From: Halomonas chromatireducens
GTDB lineage: Bacteria; Pseudomonadota; Gammaproteobacteria; Pseudomonadales; Halomonadaceae
Direction of reading: 5' to 3'
DNA: 64,000 bases
Assembly: GCF_001545155.1 (NCBI RefSeq)
Contig: NZ_CP014226.1
Location: 805,186 to 869,185, forward strand
Below are positions 46,290 through 56,800 of this stretch, one piece after another (the first letter of the stretch is position 1; each line of letters starts with the position of its first letter). Both the position numbers and the translations under genes were made by a program. The notes under the pieces were generated by a model, which searched no databases, had not been told where the DNA came from, and saw only the letters and a list, made by a program, of their open reading frames with translations.

Positions 46290-48095
46290 TCAAGGCTGTC
46301 GCACGTAGCTCCCCGGTGCGTCTTCCAACGGCGGGAAGCGCTCGCTGCCCATCTGCGGCGGTGCCGTCTTGCCCGATGAGTGCGCCACCAACCACTCCCG
46401 CCAGGCCGGCCACCAGGAGCCTTCCTGCTCCGGCGTGGTCTCCCGCCAGTTCAGCGGATCGACATAGGGCTCGCCCTGATGCTGGGTGCGCATCTGGAAA
46501 TGGCGCCTCGGATGGTCCGGCTCGCTGACGATGCCGGCATTGTGGCCACCGCTGGTGAGCAGGAAGGTCACTTCGTCGGCATCCGTCAGCAGGTGGACCT
46601 TGTAGACGGACTGCCAGGGCGCCACATGGTCGGAAGTGGTGCCAACGGCGAAAATCGGAGCACGAATGTCCTGGATGGCCACAGGGCGATGTTCCACCTG
46701 ATAGCGACCGCTGGCGAGGTCATTGTTGAGAAAAAGTTGGCGCAGATACTCAGAGTGCATGCGGTAGGGCAAGCGAGTGATGTCGGTGTTCCACGCCATC
46801 AGCTCGTTCATGGGCTGGTGCTGGCCGAGCAGATAGCTGTGCACCATGCGCGACCAGACCAAGTCGTTGGAACGCAGGATCTGAAAAGCCCCGGCCATCT
46901 GGTAGCCGTCCAGATAGCCTTGGTCCCACATCATATTCTCCAGATAGGACACCTGGCTCTCGCCGATGAACAGCATCAGCTCCCCGGCCTCGGTGAAGTC
47001 CACCTGGGTCGCCAAGGTGGTGAGGGTCGCCAGCCGCTTGTCGTCGTCGCGTGCCATGGCGGCGGCGGCAATGGAGAGCAGGGTTCCCCCCAGGCAGTAG
47101 CCCACGCCGTGAACCCGTGGCTGACCGGTGATCTCGGTGACCACATCAAGCGCTGCCATGGGCCCGAGGCGCCGGTAGTCCTCCAAGCCCAGGTCGCGAT
47201 CCTCCGAGCCGGGGTTGCGCCAGGAGATCATGAATACTGTGTAGCCCTGATCGACCAGGTACTCGACCACCGACTTGCCAGGCGTCAGATCGAGAATGTA
47301 GTACTTCATGATCCAGGCCGGAACGATGAGTACCGGTTCGGCATGTACCTGCTCAGTGGTGGGTATGTACTGAATCAGCTCGATCAGGTGGTTGCGATAG
47401 ACCACCTTGCCCGGTGTTACGGCCAGTTCCTCACCGACGCGAAAACGCTCGGCACCCACCGGTGGCTTGCCCGACACGTTGCGCTCCCAGTCCTCGATGA
47501 CGTTCTGCCACCCGTCCATCAGGTTCTTGCCACCTGACTGCAGCGTTGTCGCGATGACTTCCGGGTTCAGCCAAGGAATGTTGGAAGGCGACCAGCGATC
47601 CAGTAGCTGACGGGTCACGAAGTTGACCACATATTCGCGCTGCGGTGGCAATCCCTCGACCCCGGTGGTGGCGTTGTGCCACCACTGCTGGGTCAACAGA
47701 AAGGACTGGTAGAAGAGATTGTAAGGCCACTGCTGCCACGCCTCATCATCGAAACGCCGATCCTGGGACATGGGCTCGATACAGGGCGGGGTGGCCGGAT
47801 CTTGCATCCACCGGTTGACATATTGGCCCAGGCGCAGCGACTTGCGCAGCGCTTTCTCGCTCAGCTCCACCTGCTTGCCCGGCGATAGTGCCAGGTGCGT
47901 CAGCCACTCGAAATAGACGCTGGTGAGCCCCGCAGGCGTGACGCCCGCCGTCATCCGGGCCAGGTTGGCCTTGAACGCCCGGTCCAGGGCGTGGGTGGCG
48001 TAATACCCCGGGTTAGGCCGCTCAGCGACGGATGGAGAAGGTGCGCTCAGCGCTTTCTCACTGGATCGGGACTTCGTCCGGTTATCCTGATGCAT
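46290..48095 (-). CDS. phaC: Poly(3-hydroxyalkanoate) synthase PhaC
   Basis: 601-residue synthase that polymerises hydroxyacyl-CoA into storage polyester at granules. An N-terminal PhaC_N domain covers about 100-270. The alpha/beta-hydrolase core has the lipase-like box G-Y-C-L-G-G with nucleophile Cys334, the Asp in T-T-S-D-H-V-A-P, and the His in G-G-H-N-A-G. Length and motifs fit class I, as known from PHB-storing Halomonas. No phaA, phaB, phaE or phasin gene is adjacent. The gene is bounded by remnants of a disrupted umuC. Confidence 0.9.
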   Translation of the reverse strand: MHQDNRTKSRSSEKALSAPSPSVAERPNPGYYATHALDRAFKANLARMTAGVTPAGLTSVYFEWLTHLALSPGKQVELSEKALRKSLRLGQYVNRWMQDPATPPCIEPMSQDRRFDDEAWQQWPYNLFYQSFLLTQQWWHNATTGVEGLPPQREYVVNFVTRQLLDRWSPSNIPWLNPEVIATTLQSGGKNLMDGWQNVIEDWERNVSGKPPVGAERFRVGEELAVTPGKVVYRNHLIELIQYIPTTEQVHAEPVLIVPAWIMKYYILDLTPGKSVVEYLVDQGYTVFMISWRNPGSEDRDLGLEDYRRLGPMAALDVVTEITGQPRVHGVGYCLGGTLLSIAAAAMARDDDKRLATLTTLATQVDFTEAGELMLFIGESQVSYLENMMWDQGYLDGYQMAGAFQILRSNDLVWSRMVHSYLLGQHQPMNELMAWNTDITRLPYRMHSEYLRQLFLNNDLASGRYQVEHRPVAIQDIRAPIFAVGTTSDHVAPWQSVYKVHLLTDADEVTFLLTSGGHNAGIVSEPDHPRRHFQMRTQHQGEPYVDPLNWRETTPEQEGSWWPAWREWLVAHSSGKTAPPQMGSERFPPLEDAPGSYVRQP

Positions 48096-48530
48096 CGACA
48101 GTGGCCTCCATCGAATCCGGATGATCGAAAGCGAGCGCCTTTGCAGCTGCTCAGTACTCAGCGTAGCATTTTTTGCACTGCATCAATCCCGAGTGACGCT
48201 CATCCTTCGAGCTGAACATCAGGTATCCGTCTGTTATTCGACACGCCCAGCCCAGGCACAGCCTGGCACCTTCGATGTGATACTCTCACCCAGCGCTATT
48301 CGACGCGATGGGAAGAGCTACCCGAGGTAAGAGCCACATAACAAGAAGCTGCCCCGTACCCGCTTTCTCGGAGACCCGTTGATTTGAGTCAGACTGCCTT
48401 CCGGCGGCTCGACCTGGCCGACACTATTGGAAAAACCAGATTCCTTTACACATGCTTGATCCTACCTACCGCGGTAACGAAGGTGATTTTCCATCGGGGT
48501 TCGGTTCAAATCCGCAGTCGCTACATAAGG
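48096..48530. other. Intergenic region: phaC promoter side and umuC relic
   Basis: 435 bases between phaC (leftward) and the end of the TcA-like gene. They hold the phaC upstream region, the 3' umuC relic at 48243-48341, and about 190 bases with nothing I can identify. Confidence 0.6.
48243..48341 (+). pseudogene. Relic of a second umuC, 3' end
   Basis: Codons from T-P-S-P-G-T-A-W-H-L-R-C-D-T-L to ...W-E-E-L-P-E-V-R-A-T-stop match the last 32 residues of UmuC (397-428) with three differences. The bases after the stop (ACAAGAAGC) also match those after umuC. It lies in the same direction as the 45.8-kb relic, so both are probably parts of one gene split by the ADP-ribosylglycohydrolase relic and phaC. 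Confidence 0.85.
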
Positions 48531-51500
48531 TCAGACCGGCCATTCAGATGCTGTCCCGCTGTAGCCGATGACAAACAATATGTCCTCGATCCTTTCGCTT
48601 TCGAACAGTTCTCGCATCTCCTCGGTATCAGGTAGGACCAACTCCCATTCCCCCAGCGGAGGCTGCCCGCGCAGGGCATTCCAGCTCCCCCGCCGGGTGC
48701 TGACGATGCCGTCTATCGGCTGTGCGCCACCGCCGTCCACTGTAATACCGTCCTCGCCGGTGAAACGCAGCGCCTGGATGAACGGCAACTCGAGCTCGGC
48801 AGCGTCGACCCCGGCGAAGCACAGCAACAGATGCTCGATGTGCAAATCGTCGACATTGGGCGGAAAATCGCTCCGCCGGGTCCGGACGCGCACCGTCATT
48901 GGCGCCTTCGTACGGCCGGGGTTGTGTAGCTCATACCACTGGTCGGCGAACTCCTGGCGGAAGTGAAACGGACGCTCGGCCTGCAGGTTGCGGTCGAAGT
49001 AACCGATCACCTGGCGGCGGTAGCTCGCGCTGTGCTGTGCTGTGTAGTCCATCGTGAAAAGTACGTCAGCGATCGTTCGATAATCGAACGCGTTGGCCGG
49101 ACGTGGCATCTCGAGCTGCCAGGTCGTATCCACACCCTGCCCTTCGAAGGGCAGCAGCAGCTCGCTGTCGGACTCCAGCGCGAAGAGCCCGGTGGCGTTC
49201 ATTGAGGAAGTGAAGGCGATGAGCTCCGGGCTGCGCTGTAACTCGACGGTGCGGAACACCTCCGGCCCGACCACCACCCGGGACACACCGGAGCCCGCGA
49301 GTACCGCGCGTATGCCCTCGGCCGGGGGAACCAGCGCTACCACGGAGACCGACACCCGCTTGATGAGCCGGAGGTAGTGGCCTGGAAATCCGCGATCGAA
49401 AAGTTCCATCGGCGTGACGAAAGCCAGCCGGCCGGTGCGCCGAAACTGCTCGAACTCGAACGGAAACAGCCGCGCCAGGGAGAAGGTCTGGCTCAGCTCG
49501 AGCCGGCGCTCGCGGGTCTTGAAGGCGAACTGATCCAGCTTGTAGATGTCCTGCAGCAGCCGCGCCGATCCAGTGAGGCCTCGACGGTCAGGCGCCCCAT
49601 CACCACCAGTCGCCGACGCCTCACCTTCGGCGGGTGGCCGCCAGTAGTCTTGCTGTACGAAACCGGGAAGCTTTTCCTGACGCTCAAACGCAAGCTGGTT
49701 CTGCGCCAGCAGCGCCGTGGCCGTGGCCTGTTGTAGGAAGAACCGGTACACCCGATTCAGCACGCCGCTCATCCACTCGTACAACTCGGCATTGGTGAAC
49801 TTGTTAGCGAGAAAGTCGAGCGTCACGGCCGCGTGCTCTGTTCGCAGGTTGGCGATTCCGCGCTCCTGTATGGCCATGCGGTGTTGCAGGAAAGCTAACG
49901 CGACCTGTTTACCTCCAATGGCCAGGTCCTTCTCTGCCAGTCCCTGCTGCCGGCGCCATTCCTGTTTTCGCCGCTCGAAGCCGGCGTTCACTGATGCGAT
50001 TTGGGCAGCCGTGGTCGCTTCCAGGGCTTCCTTTTCCCGTTGCGTCACATACTGGCTGACAGCGGTGCCGGCCATTGACGTCGCTATGCCGGCGACCCCT
50101 CCTCCAATCGCTGATGCCGCGGAGGAGACGGCATTCGCCCAGAAAGCCGCCATCATTGCGCGCTTTCTGGCATCGGCCGCTCCCTGATAGGCATTGATCA
50201 TCTCCCGCTCGTAGGACATCAGCCCCACCCCGATCATCGCTTTATAGCCATCGCGCTGCTCTCGTGCACGTTCACGCTGCAACCGCGCCAGCTCAATTCC
50301 CATGCCAGCTTCGTCCACTCGCAGTTCCTGCAGTTCGACCTGTTCCTCACTCAGCGCCAGGTCCTGGCGTGCCTGAAGGAAATTGTACGCCTCAGCGTCC
50401 GCCCGTTCGGCACTCGACAAAAACGCTGCCTCGATCTGCTGGGCGATGCCGACGAGCTGTCTGGCGCGCTCGATCAGCACTTGGTAGCGATAAATAGTGG
50501 GTCGCGAAGCGACAGTGCGCTGCAACGGCGCGGCCACAGAACCTGCTCCCCGTTCACGCCACCCGGGCTGCTCCAGCCCCGCGATGTTACGGCCGCTGCG
50601 CAACTTCTCCAGATTCAGCTCGGCGTGCTGGCGCAGTACAGCGATGGCGGGATTCTCCGGTAAGAGCCTGCCGTCGACAACCGGGTTGCTTGTCGCGCGA
50701 TCATCCTCTGGTGGCAACATCTCAGGGAGCTGCAGCAGGTCTAGCGCGGTGAGATAGAGACTCCGCGCACGGGCTACGGACGAAGACCTGGCAGCGCTAA
50801 ACTCCGCGTCGGCATACTCCAGACAACAGCCGATGATGGATTGCAGCGTAAAGCGGGTGTAAATGTTTTTCCGTAAGCTCATGCTGGCGTGATCGTGCGG
50901 ATTCAACTCCTCGCGCAGCCAGGTCTCGGGTGGCCGGGATAGCCGCACCCCGAGGCTTTCTTCGACAACCAGGCCGAAGAAGACCTTTCGCTCCCCGACT
51001 TCCCACTCGTGCGCGTAGATCGTGCGGTACCAAGCCAGCGCGGCCGAGAAGTGCCCACTGCGCTGCAGGTGCAGGGCCAGCGTAAGCGGCACGAAGTAGT
51101 AGACCTCTTTCAGCCAGTCAGGGGCTCGCTGGAGCCAGCTAAGTTGTTCACCTGCAACCAGCCCTTCGGCGTGGAAATGCTCCCTGATCGCAGAACGCCG
51201 CTGCCTCAGGGCCTTCTCGTCCAGTTGCTCCGTGATGACGAAGTCTTCGCCCTCTGGAAGATCGTTTCCGACCTCCTCGCGCAGCATCGCCAGATAACCG
51301 GGCACTTCCCCACGCCCCGGCTTGCCGTTCGCCAACTGGCGGGCCTGACGCGGCGTAAGCTGAGATATCGTTCGAAGCTGCTCGATCAGAGACCGGAACG
51401 CACGGCTCGGCTGATGATGGGGCGCGCTCTCCAACAGCAGGCTCGGGAACAAAGCAGCGTCAGTGTAGACGAGGGTCTGGAACGCACTGCGCCACATCGG

Positions 51501-52496
51501 ATATGTGCCGAGCCAGTGCCAGTCCTCATCGAAGTCCGCCGGTTCGTACTCCGAGCCGAATGCGATACGCCATCCAGCGGCCGGATGAGGATCCGGGATC
51601 ACCGGCAGACGTTGGCGTTGAGCGAACCAACCGGCGCGCAAGCCGAAAATGACAGTCTGTAGGGTTTCGGTTGCCTGTCCCAGGCGCGTCGTCCTCACCT
51701 GACCACCGTTCCCTAAGTCCAACGCCAGGTGACGAGTCAAACCGTTGATCGCGTCCGACTGGTTCGGCTCGCCACCTTCCCCAGACGCGTGCCGGGCTAT
51801 GATGGCAGCAACGAGAATGTCCCGCAGGCTAGGCAGCGCCGACGTTTCCGCCGAGGCCACCGCCGCTTGCAGTGTCTGCTCCAGCGCCTGCTCCGCCTGA
51901 TCCCGCAATGACGGGCCGCGACCCTCACGGTTCTCGCTTGGTCCCTCATCGAGCTCCGGCAGCCGTTCACGTTGCCAGTTAAGCAAAGAGGGCTCGGCGT
52001 CGAGCGGGTCAAGTGGATCCCGTTTGGTGGAGGGCAGACCGAACAGTTGCTCAAGTCGCTCCTCGGTCGGCTTCTCGCCAGCGGTAAGCAGCTCGTTCAC
52101 CCGCTCCGGCGCAATGCCGAGACGTTCGGCCAGCGAGTCGACGATCTCAGCGGCCCCGGCATCCGCATCATCCTGTCGACGCGCTTCGCCTGCCGACAGC
52201 AGCTCAGCGTGCGACACACCCCATTGCGCGAGCAGGCTATCGATAGCCAATTCCCTGTACTCGGCTTCTGCCGGCTCTTCCTCGTCCACCAGCCTGCGCA
52301 GCACCTCGACGGCCAGTCGCACCTGCGATACGGGCTGCTCTGCGGCGGAACGCTCGTCGTCCATCGCTAGCCGAGCGAAAGGCTGGAGAAACGCCGCTTC
52401 CAGCTCTTGCTCCGTTATCGCCTCCCCATCCGAATCTCGCGCACGCAGCCTGGCAAACGCCAGCAGCTCTCGCAGATACGCCTGTTCGTTGAACAT
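48531..52496 (-). CDS. Tc toxin TcA-like subunit (short form)
   Basis: 1321 residues. About 1-450 is a mostly helical shell-like region. About 490-620 carries the pre-pore segment typical of TcA (...A-D-A-E-F-S-A-A...A-R-S-L-Y-L-T-A-L-D-L-L). About 660-950 is a long coiled-coil pore region with a Gly/Ala-rich tip near 810-840, and K-F-T-N-A-E-L-Y-E-W-M-S-G. The TcB-binding domain is 979-1321 (R-R-L-E-L-S-Q-T-F-S-L-A, F-P-G-H-Y-L-R-L-I-K-R-V-S-V). Classical TcA is ~2500 residues, so most of the outer shell and receptor-binding domains are missing. It is last in the operon, with the ATG overlapping the preceding stop. Confidence 0.85.
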   Translation of the reverse strand: MFNEQAYLRELLAFARLRARDSDGEAITEQELEAAFLQPFARLAMDDERSAAEQPVSQVRLAVEVLRRLVDEEEPAEAEYRELAIDSLLAQWGVSHAELLSAGEARRQDDADAGAAEIVDSLAERLGIAPERVNELLTAGEKPTEERLEQLFGLPSTKRDPLDPLDAEPSLLNWQRERLPELDEGPSENREGRGPSLRDQAEQALEQTLQAAVASAETSALPSLRDILVAAIIARHASGEGGEPNQSDAINGLTRHLALDLGNGGQVRTTRLGQATETLQTVIFGLRAGWFAQRQRLPVIPDPHPAAGWRIAFGSEYEPADFDEDWHWLGTYPMWRSAFQTLVYTDAALFPSLLLESAPHHQPSRAFRSLIEQLRTISQLTPRQARQLANGKPGRGEVPGYLAMLREEVGNDLPEGEDFVITEQLDEKALRQRRSAIREHFHAEGLVAGEQLSWLQRAPDWLKEVYYFVPLTLALHLQRSGHFSAALAWYRTIYAHEWEVGERKVFFGLVVEESLGVRLSRPPETWLREELNPHDHASMSLRKNIYTRFTLQSIIGCCLEYADAEFSAARSSSVARARSLYLTALDLLQLPEMLPPEDDRATSNPVVDGRLLPENPAIAVLRQHAELNLEKLRSGRNIAGLEQPGWRERGAGSVAAPLQRTVASRPTIYRYQVLIERARQLVGIAQQIEAAFLSSAERADAEAYNFLQARQDLALSEEQVELQELRVDEAGMGIELARLQRERAREQRDGYKAMIGVGLMSYEREMINAYQGAADARKRAMMAAFWANAVSSAASAIGGGVAGIATSMAGTAVSQYVTQREKEALEATTAAQIASVNAGFERRKQEWRRQQGLAEKDLAIGGKQVALAFLQHRMAIQERGIANLRTEHAAVTLDFLANKFTNAELYEWMSGVLNRVYRFFLQQATATALLAQNQLAFERQEKLPGFVQQDYWRPPAEGEASATGGDGAPDRRGLTGSARLLQDIYKLDQFAFKTRERRLELSQTFSLARLFPFEFEQFRRTGRLAFVTPMELFDRGFPGHYLRLIKRVSVSVVALVPPAEGIRAVLAGSGVSRVVVGPEVFRTVELQRSPELIAFTSSMNATGLFALESDSELLLPFEGQGVDTTWQLEMPRPANAFDYRTIADVLFTMDYTAQHSASYRRQVIGYFDRNLQAERPFHFRQEFADQWYELHNPGRTKAPMTVRVRTRRSDFPPNVDDLHIEHLLLCFAGVDAAELELPFIQALRFTGEDGITVDGGGAQPIDGIVSTRRGSWNALRGQPPLGEWELVLPDTEEMRELFESERIEDILFVIGYSGTASEWPV

Positions 52497-53776
52497 CAGA
52501 CGACCTCCCGTCCCTGCACGACCAGCTCAGCCGGCGCTGACGTCTGCCCGGACACGTCGACGGCTCGCACCAAGATCTGAAGATTGCCCGGTCGATCCAC
52601 ATGAACGGAGAAGCGCCAATTCGACCAGTCCTCGTTTTCCCCCGCGTCGGCAGCCTGGAAATCACTATCATCCAACGACCACTCGACACGGATGATATCC
52701 ATCACCGCATCGGAAGCCGTCCCCTCGACCTCCACGGTGACACTATCCTCCTCGATGATCACGGGATGGGGACTGTGCGGCTCGACGATCTCGATCGCCT
52801 CCGGGCTGTCGTCGGCGAGAACCTTTAACTGATCAGTGTCTTCATTCGGTGAGTCCACGCTAGGATCTGCGTCCGCTTTGTCCCGGCAGCGGAAATGAAT
52901 TACGTGCACGCCGGGACCCGGTATCGGGACATGCGCCTTCCATTCTGACCAATCCCTGCCCACTTCCGTGGCCGGCAGGAACTCTTCTTCGCTTTCGAGA
53001 CGCCACTCCACAACTGCCACGCCACTGCCGTCGTCACCTGCAGTCCCCTCGACTTCCAGCACCATATCGCCATCCCCAGGCCAGACGAGGTGCTGGTCTC
53101 CACGGGGACTGGTGATCTCGATAACTGGATCGCCCACATCGACAGTCCTTACAGTCCGACGCACCGGCGGGTCGCTCTCGTTGCCGACCCGGTCTACCCC
53201 TCGCGCCATGATCCTGTGGCGGCCGATGCCTTCCAACGTCAGCTTCTTGCTCCATCGGCCGTCCCGAAAATCGGCCCGCTCCGATGTGACACCCACGCCT
53301 ACCAGGACCCGAGCGACACCCGCTGGCGAATCCGACGCCGCTCCCGTTACCGTGATTTCGAACTGTGAGCCCTCCATCGGGAATGTGTCCTGTTCAGCGG
53401 GACTGTCGATCTCCACCTCAGGCGGCTCATCGTCGAGCACCACGTCCACGGTGCGTCGGGCCACGCCGGGCTGGCCCTGAAGGTCCGGAGGAGGTTCGGC
53501 GCGCACCTCTATATCAAGTTTGTCGGAGGCACCAGCTCGGCCCGAAAACCGCCAGCGCCTGGGGGGTGAGGGCACCTTGGTGGCTTCCGAAAAGCCTCCA
53601 CCGCTCAGTGACACCAGCACCCGCCCAGGCTCGATTTCCGGCCCCCCTCCGCCGCCAGTGGTGACGATCTGCCCCCAGGCGTCGATACTCACCCGAAACC
53701 GCCTGTCAGGCCCGATGATGACTCTCGTTACCGGGGAAGTGATCTGTGCGAACATTGCTACGGGTGGATTTGGCAT
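52496..53776 (-). CDS. Ig-like repeat protein of the Tc toxin operon
   Basis: 426 residues without a signal peptide. At least three bacterial Ig-like domains are visible (about 125-210, 217-320, 330-420), each starting with a P-x-I-E-I-x-S/E-P strand and ending near a V-D-x-x/G-N or D-x-S-G turn. An N-terminal beta-rich region (1-120) includes a Gly run. GGAGG eight bases upstream supports ATG 53776. It lies between the TcB-TcC and TcA genes and overlaps the TcA start by one base, so it is made with them. Role unknown: a detachable receptor-binding or shell part is the simplest idea. Confidence 0.75.
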   Translation of the reverse strand: MPNPPVAMFAQITSPVTRVIIGPDRRFRVSIDAWGQIVTTGGGGGPEIEPGRVLVSLSGGGFSEATKVPSPPRRWRFSGRAGASDKLDIEVRAEPPPDLQGQPGVARRTVDVVLDDEPPEVEIDSPAEQDTFPMEGSQFEITVTGAASDSPAGVARVLVGVGVTSERADFRDGRWSKKLTLEGIGRHRIMARGVDRVGNESDPPVRRTVRTVDVGDPVIEITSPRGDQHLVWPGDGDMVLEVEGTAGDDGSGVAVVEWRLESEEEFLPATEVGRDWSEWKAHVPIPGPGVHVIHFRCRDKADADPSVDSPNEDTDQLKVLADDSPEAIEIVEPHSPHPVIIEEDSVTVEVEGTASDAVMDIIRVEWSLDDSDFQAADAGENEDWSNWRFSVHVDRPGNLQILVRAVDVSGQTSAPAELVVQGREVV

Positions 53777-53845
53777 CGATTCATCCTCCTCTGCTTGCAA
53801 GCGAATACTTGCCGACCCGACGTCGACAACGGCGCATCCATCAGT

Positions 53846-56800
53846 TCACCACTCGGAAGCGCCGGAGTCGGGAATATCGAAGGCACGATCTCTCCCGGGC
53901 CGTCCGCCGGGTACCGGCCCCACCTCGACGCCCCTCAGGTTGTTAAAGATGCGTTTCCCCGCCTCGCTACCAGCAATTCCTGCTCCGACAACGATAACCC
54001 CGTAGGCAAGCCAACCCTTGGGTCCGAGGTAGCGCATAGCCTGCACTCCGGGCATGGCCGCAGCCGCTTTCGCAGCCGCCAGACCGGTTCCGCCCGCAAC
54101 GGCCTTTTCGGCCGCCGCCGCCGCCCTGTTTTCAGCAGTGGCCACCTGGTAAGCATCGATTAGGTAACCGGGCGCACCAATGCTCAATTTGCCCATCCAC
54201 TTGAATGCACGGGACTGCCTCTCCAGCGCTCTAGTGCGGGACAGATCGTTCGGTTTCTCAGCGATCCGGGACTGGACGTGACCTTCGACAAGCTTCTCTG
54301 ATATGCCGAACATCTTCCCGAATGCATTTGCAAGCGCTTTCGCTTGGTCCAGCTCTGAAGTCGCGCCGGACAGTGAGCGTTCCCCTGCCGGGAGACCAGC
54401 ACCGGTTCCTACCTTATCGGGTAAGTACCGGTAGAATTTGCCGCCTGCATCCTCAATTTCGGCGGCCGTATCCAAATCACCGTGCTCGACAGTTCCGAAG
54501 TCCTGGGGCGCCTGATACCAACCTTCAAGCTCACCCTGCTTTACATCCGTTCGCACATTCTCCGGCACTTCCTCCAGCGAGTGCACCGTGATCGGATTAC
54601 TTCGTGACCCCTGCTGCGGCTCCTCCGACTCCATTCCACCCGGGTCGACGAAGCGCAGCGGGTTGTCTCGGCCGTACCGGTAGAGGTTAAGGCCATCGAT
54701 ATCGCCGGCCGGATCGCAGCTCATCCATCTGGCCAGCGTGGGTGCGTAGTAGCGCGCGCCCTGATAGTACAGACCGCTCTCCTCGTCACGTTCCTTTCCG
54801 ACAAAGCGGTAACGCTTGCGGGCGAAGCTCCCGAAGCTGGTCTCGCCGTACGGGAAGTACTCCTCACGGTTGATCCACCCGCCATCGGCGTTAATTACCA
54901 CATGACTGCTTCCGAGATGGTCGGCCAGGTGATATTGCACCGGCGGCCCCGCGTCATCCGGATGGGCGGGGCCGCGGCGCAGGAGGGCAATGCGCTGACG
55001 GTCGTCCATGACATGCAGGTGAATGCTCTCCCGCATGGTCCCGCCTTCTGCCCAACGGTCATGCTCGAACGCACCGCCGATATAGATTTTGCTTGCCCCG
55101 CGTTGAGCCCCGTTTTTGCGGACGTACTTTTTGATCCGACTTCCGTCGGCAGCGTACAGGTAACGGACTTCTACGGATGCGCGGCTCGCGTCATGGGGAC
55201 GATTAACGAAGCTCACCAGACGGTCGGCATGATCCCAGGCGAAGTGGCGCTCGGTATTTTCGTGGCTCATGTTGCCGTTGGCGTCGTATTGGAATGACTG
55301 CTCCGTGCTTTCTTGCGAGACTTGTACCAGTCGGTTCGATCCGGCCGCAGTGACAAAACGGCGCTTCCGGATGCTCTCCCCTACACTGCGATGTAGCTCA
55401 CGCAGGTTGCCGGCCGGATCGTAGGCGTAGCGTTCCGTATACGCGGCTGTCAGCTCCGGAGCATTGTGCTGGTTGGGCAGCGGCGCGCCGGGACGGTAAG
55501 AATGCTCGAAGTTCCCGCAGCGCATGGCGTTCGTAGGGCTGAATTCGCTACAAGCCCGGCCCGTCGCCGCGCTCAGGCGGTATAGCGGGTCGTAGGAGAA
55601 GTTGCGCCGAAGTCGATCCCGGCCCTCCGACGTGTCGGCGATGCCGGCGTTCGGCGTGCGCTCAGCGATGGATTCAACATTGCCGGCCAGGTCGTAGCGA
55701 TAGGTAAAATCCTGCAGAGGGGCACCGTGGCCCGCGAAGGTGTCGGGTGAGGCCTTTCGATACCGCTCGGAGCGCAGGCGCGCCAGGCGAAAGGTATACG
55801 GATCGTAGGCGTAGCGTGTCATGACATCGTTTCCCCAAACGGCAAGGACCCGTTGCCCCCTGGCGTTGTAGGCGATATGCGCAACGTAGGTGTCGCCGTC
55901 GAGCGAGACCTTCTGCAGCGCACCGGCGCGGTCGTATTGCGGCACGAGCCGCGCACGATGTCCCCCAGCATCCGCCGGATAAACAAGCTCCATTGCACGG
56001 CCGAGCGCGTCGTAACGCGTGCTGGTGCGATACGCACGGCCGTCGAGATCATCCCCGGCGCGCGCCCTGCTCCAGTCCGCACGCCAGCCCTGCTCCAGCG
56101 CGGTATCACTGATGACCTGCCGCACCTGCTCTGTGAGATTACCCTCGAAGTCATAGCGCTCACAGGTGAGCCGCCCGGCCTCATCGTAGTGTCGAAACAG
56201 CTGGCCTAGCAGATTGCGTTGCCTTGCCTGCGCGCGATTCATTGCAGAGCCCGCCTCGTCGTCACCGTAGACGATCCGCTCGCGCAGCGTGACGGCGTCA
56301 CTCTCGGCGTCCCGGGCCCATTTCCCGGTTCGCCGGTTAAGATCGTCGTACTGGTGCAGCACAACACTGCCCTTGCTGTCGCGATGCTCGATGACGTTGC
56401 CGGCTGCATCGAACACCGTGGTGCGTCGCCCGGCATCCATGACCGCGACCGACAGCTCTCTTTCAAGAAGATCGTAAGCATGTGTGAAGGCAGGACGGCC
56501 CAGCTCGTCGATGTCTGTCAGCAGTTTGCCGCGCAGGTCGTAGGAGGATTTCGTAATGAACCAGTCCTCGCCGGGGCGCTTGCCGTTTCGTTCGACGCGG
56601 CAAATCGCTCTGTCAAGGCCGTCGAGAATGATGCTTGCCGGGGTGAAGTGATGATCGGGGGGCGCGCGCTCGGTAAGCGATATTCCGCTCGCCTCGTCGG
56701 ACCGACTCATCGACAAGGGTGCTAGGTCATTGGAATCATAGGTGTAACGTTCCCATGCACTCGGGGCGAAGTCTTCGGGATCCTCCAGCAGGTGAGGCGT

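Noticed and set aside
48496..48525. tRNA T-arm-like motif (CGG-TTCAAAT-CCG) next to the Tc operon end, a possible island attachment site
   Set aside because: The stem pairs over only three bases and I found no anticodon arm, D arm or acceptor upstream, nor a duplicate at the other side of the island.
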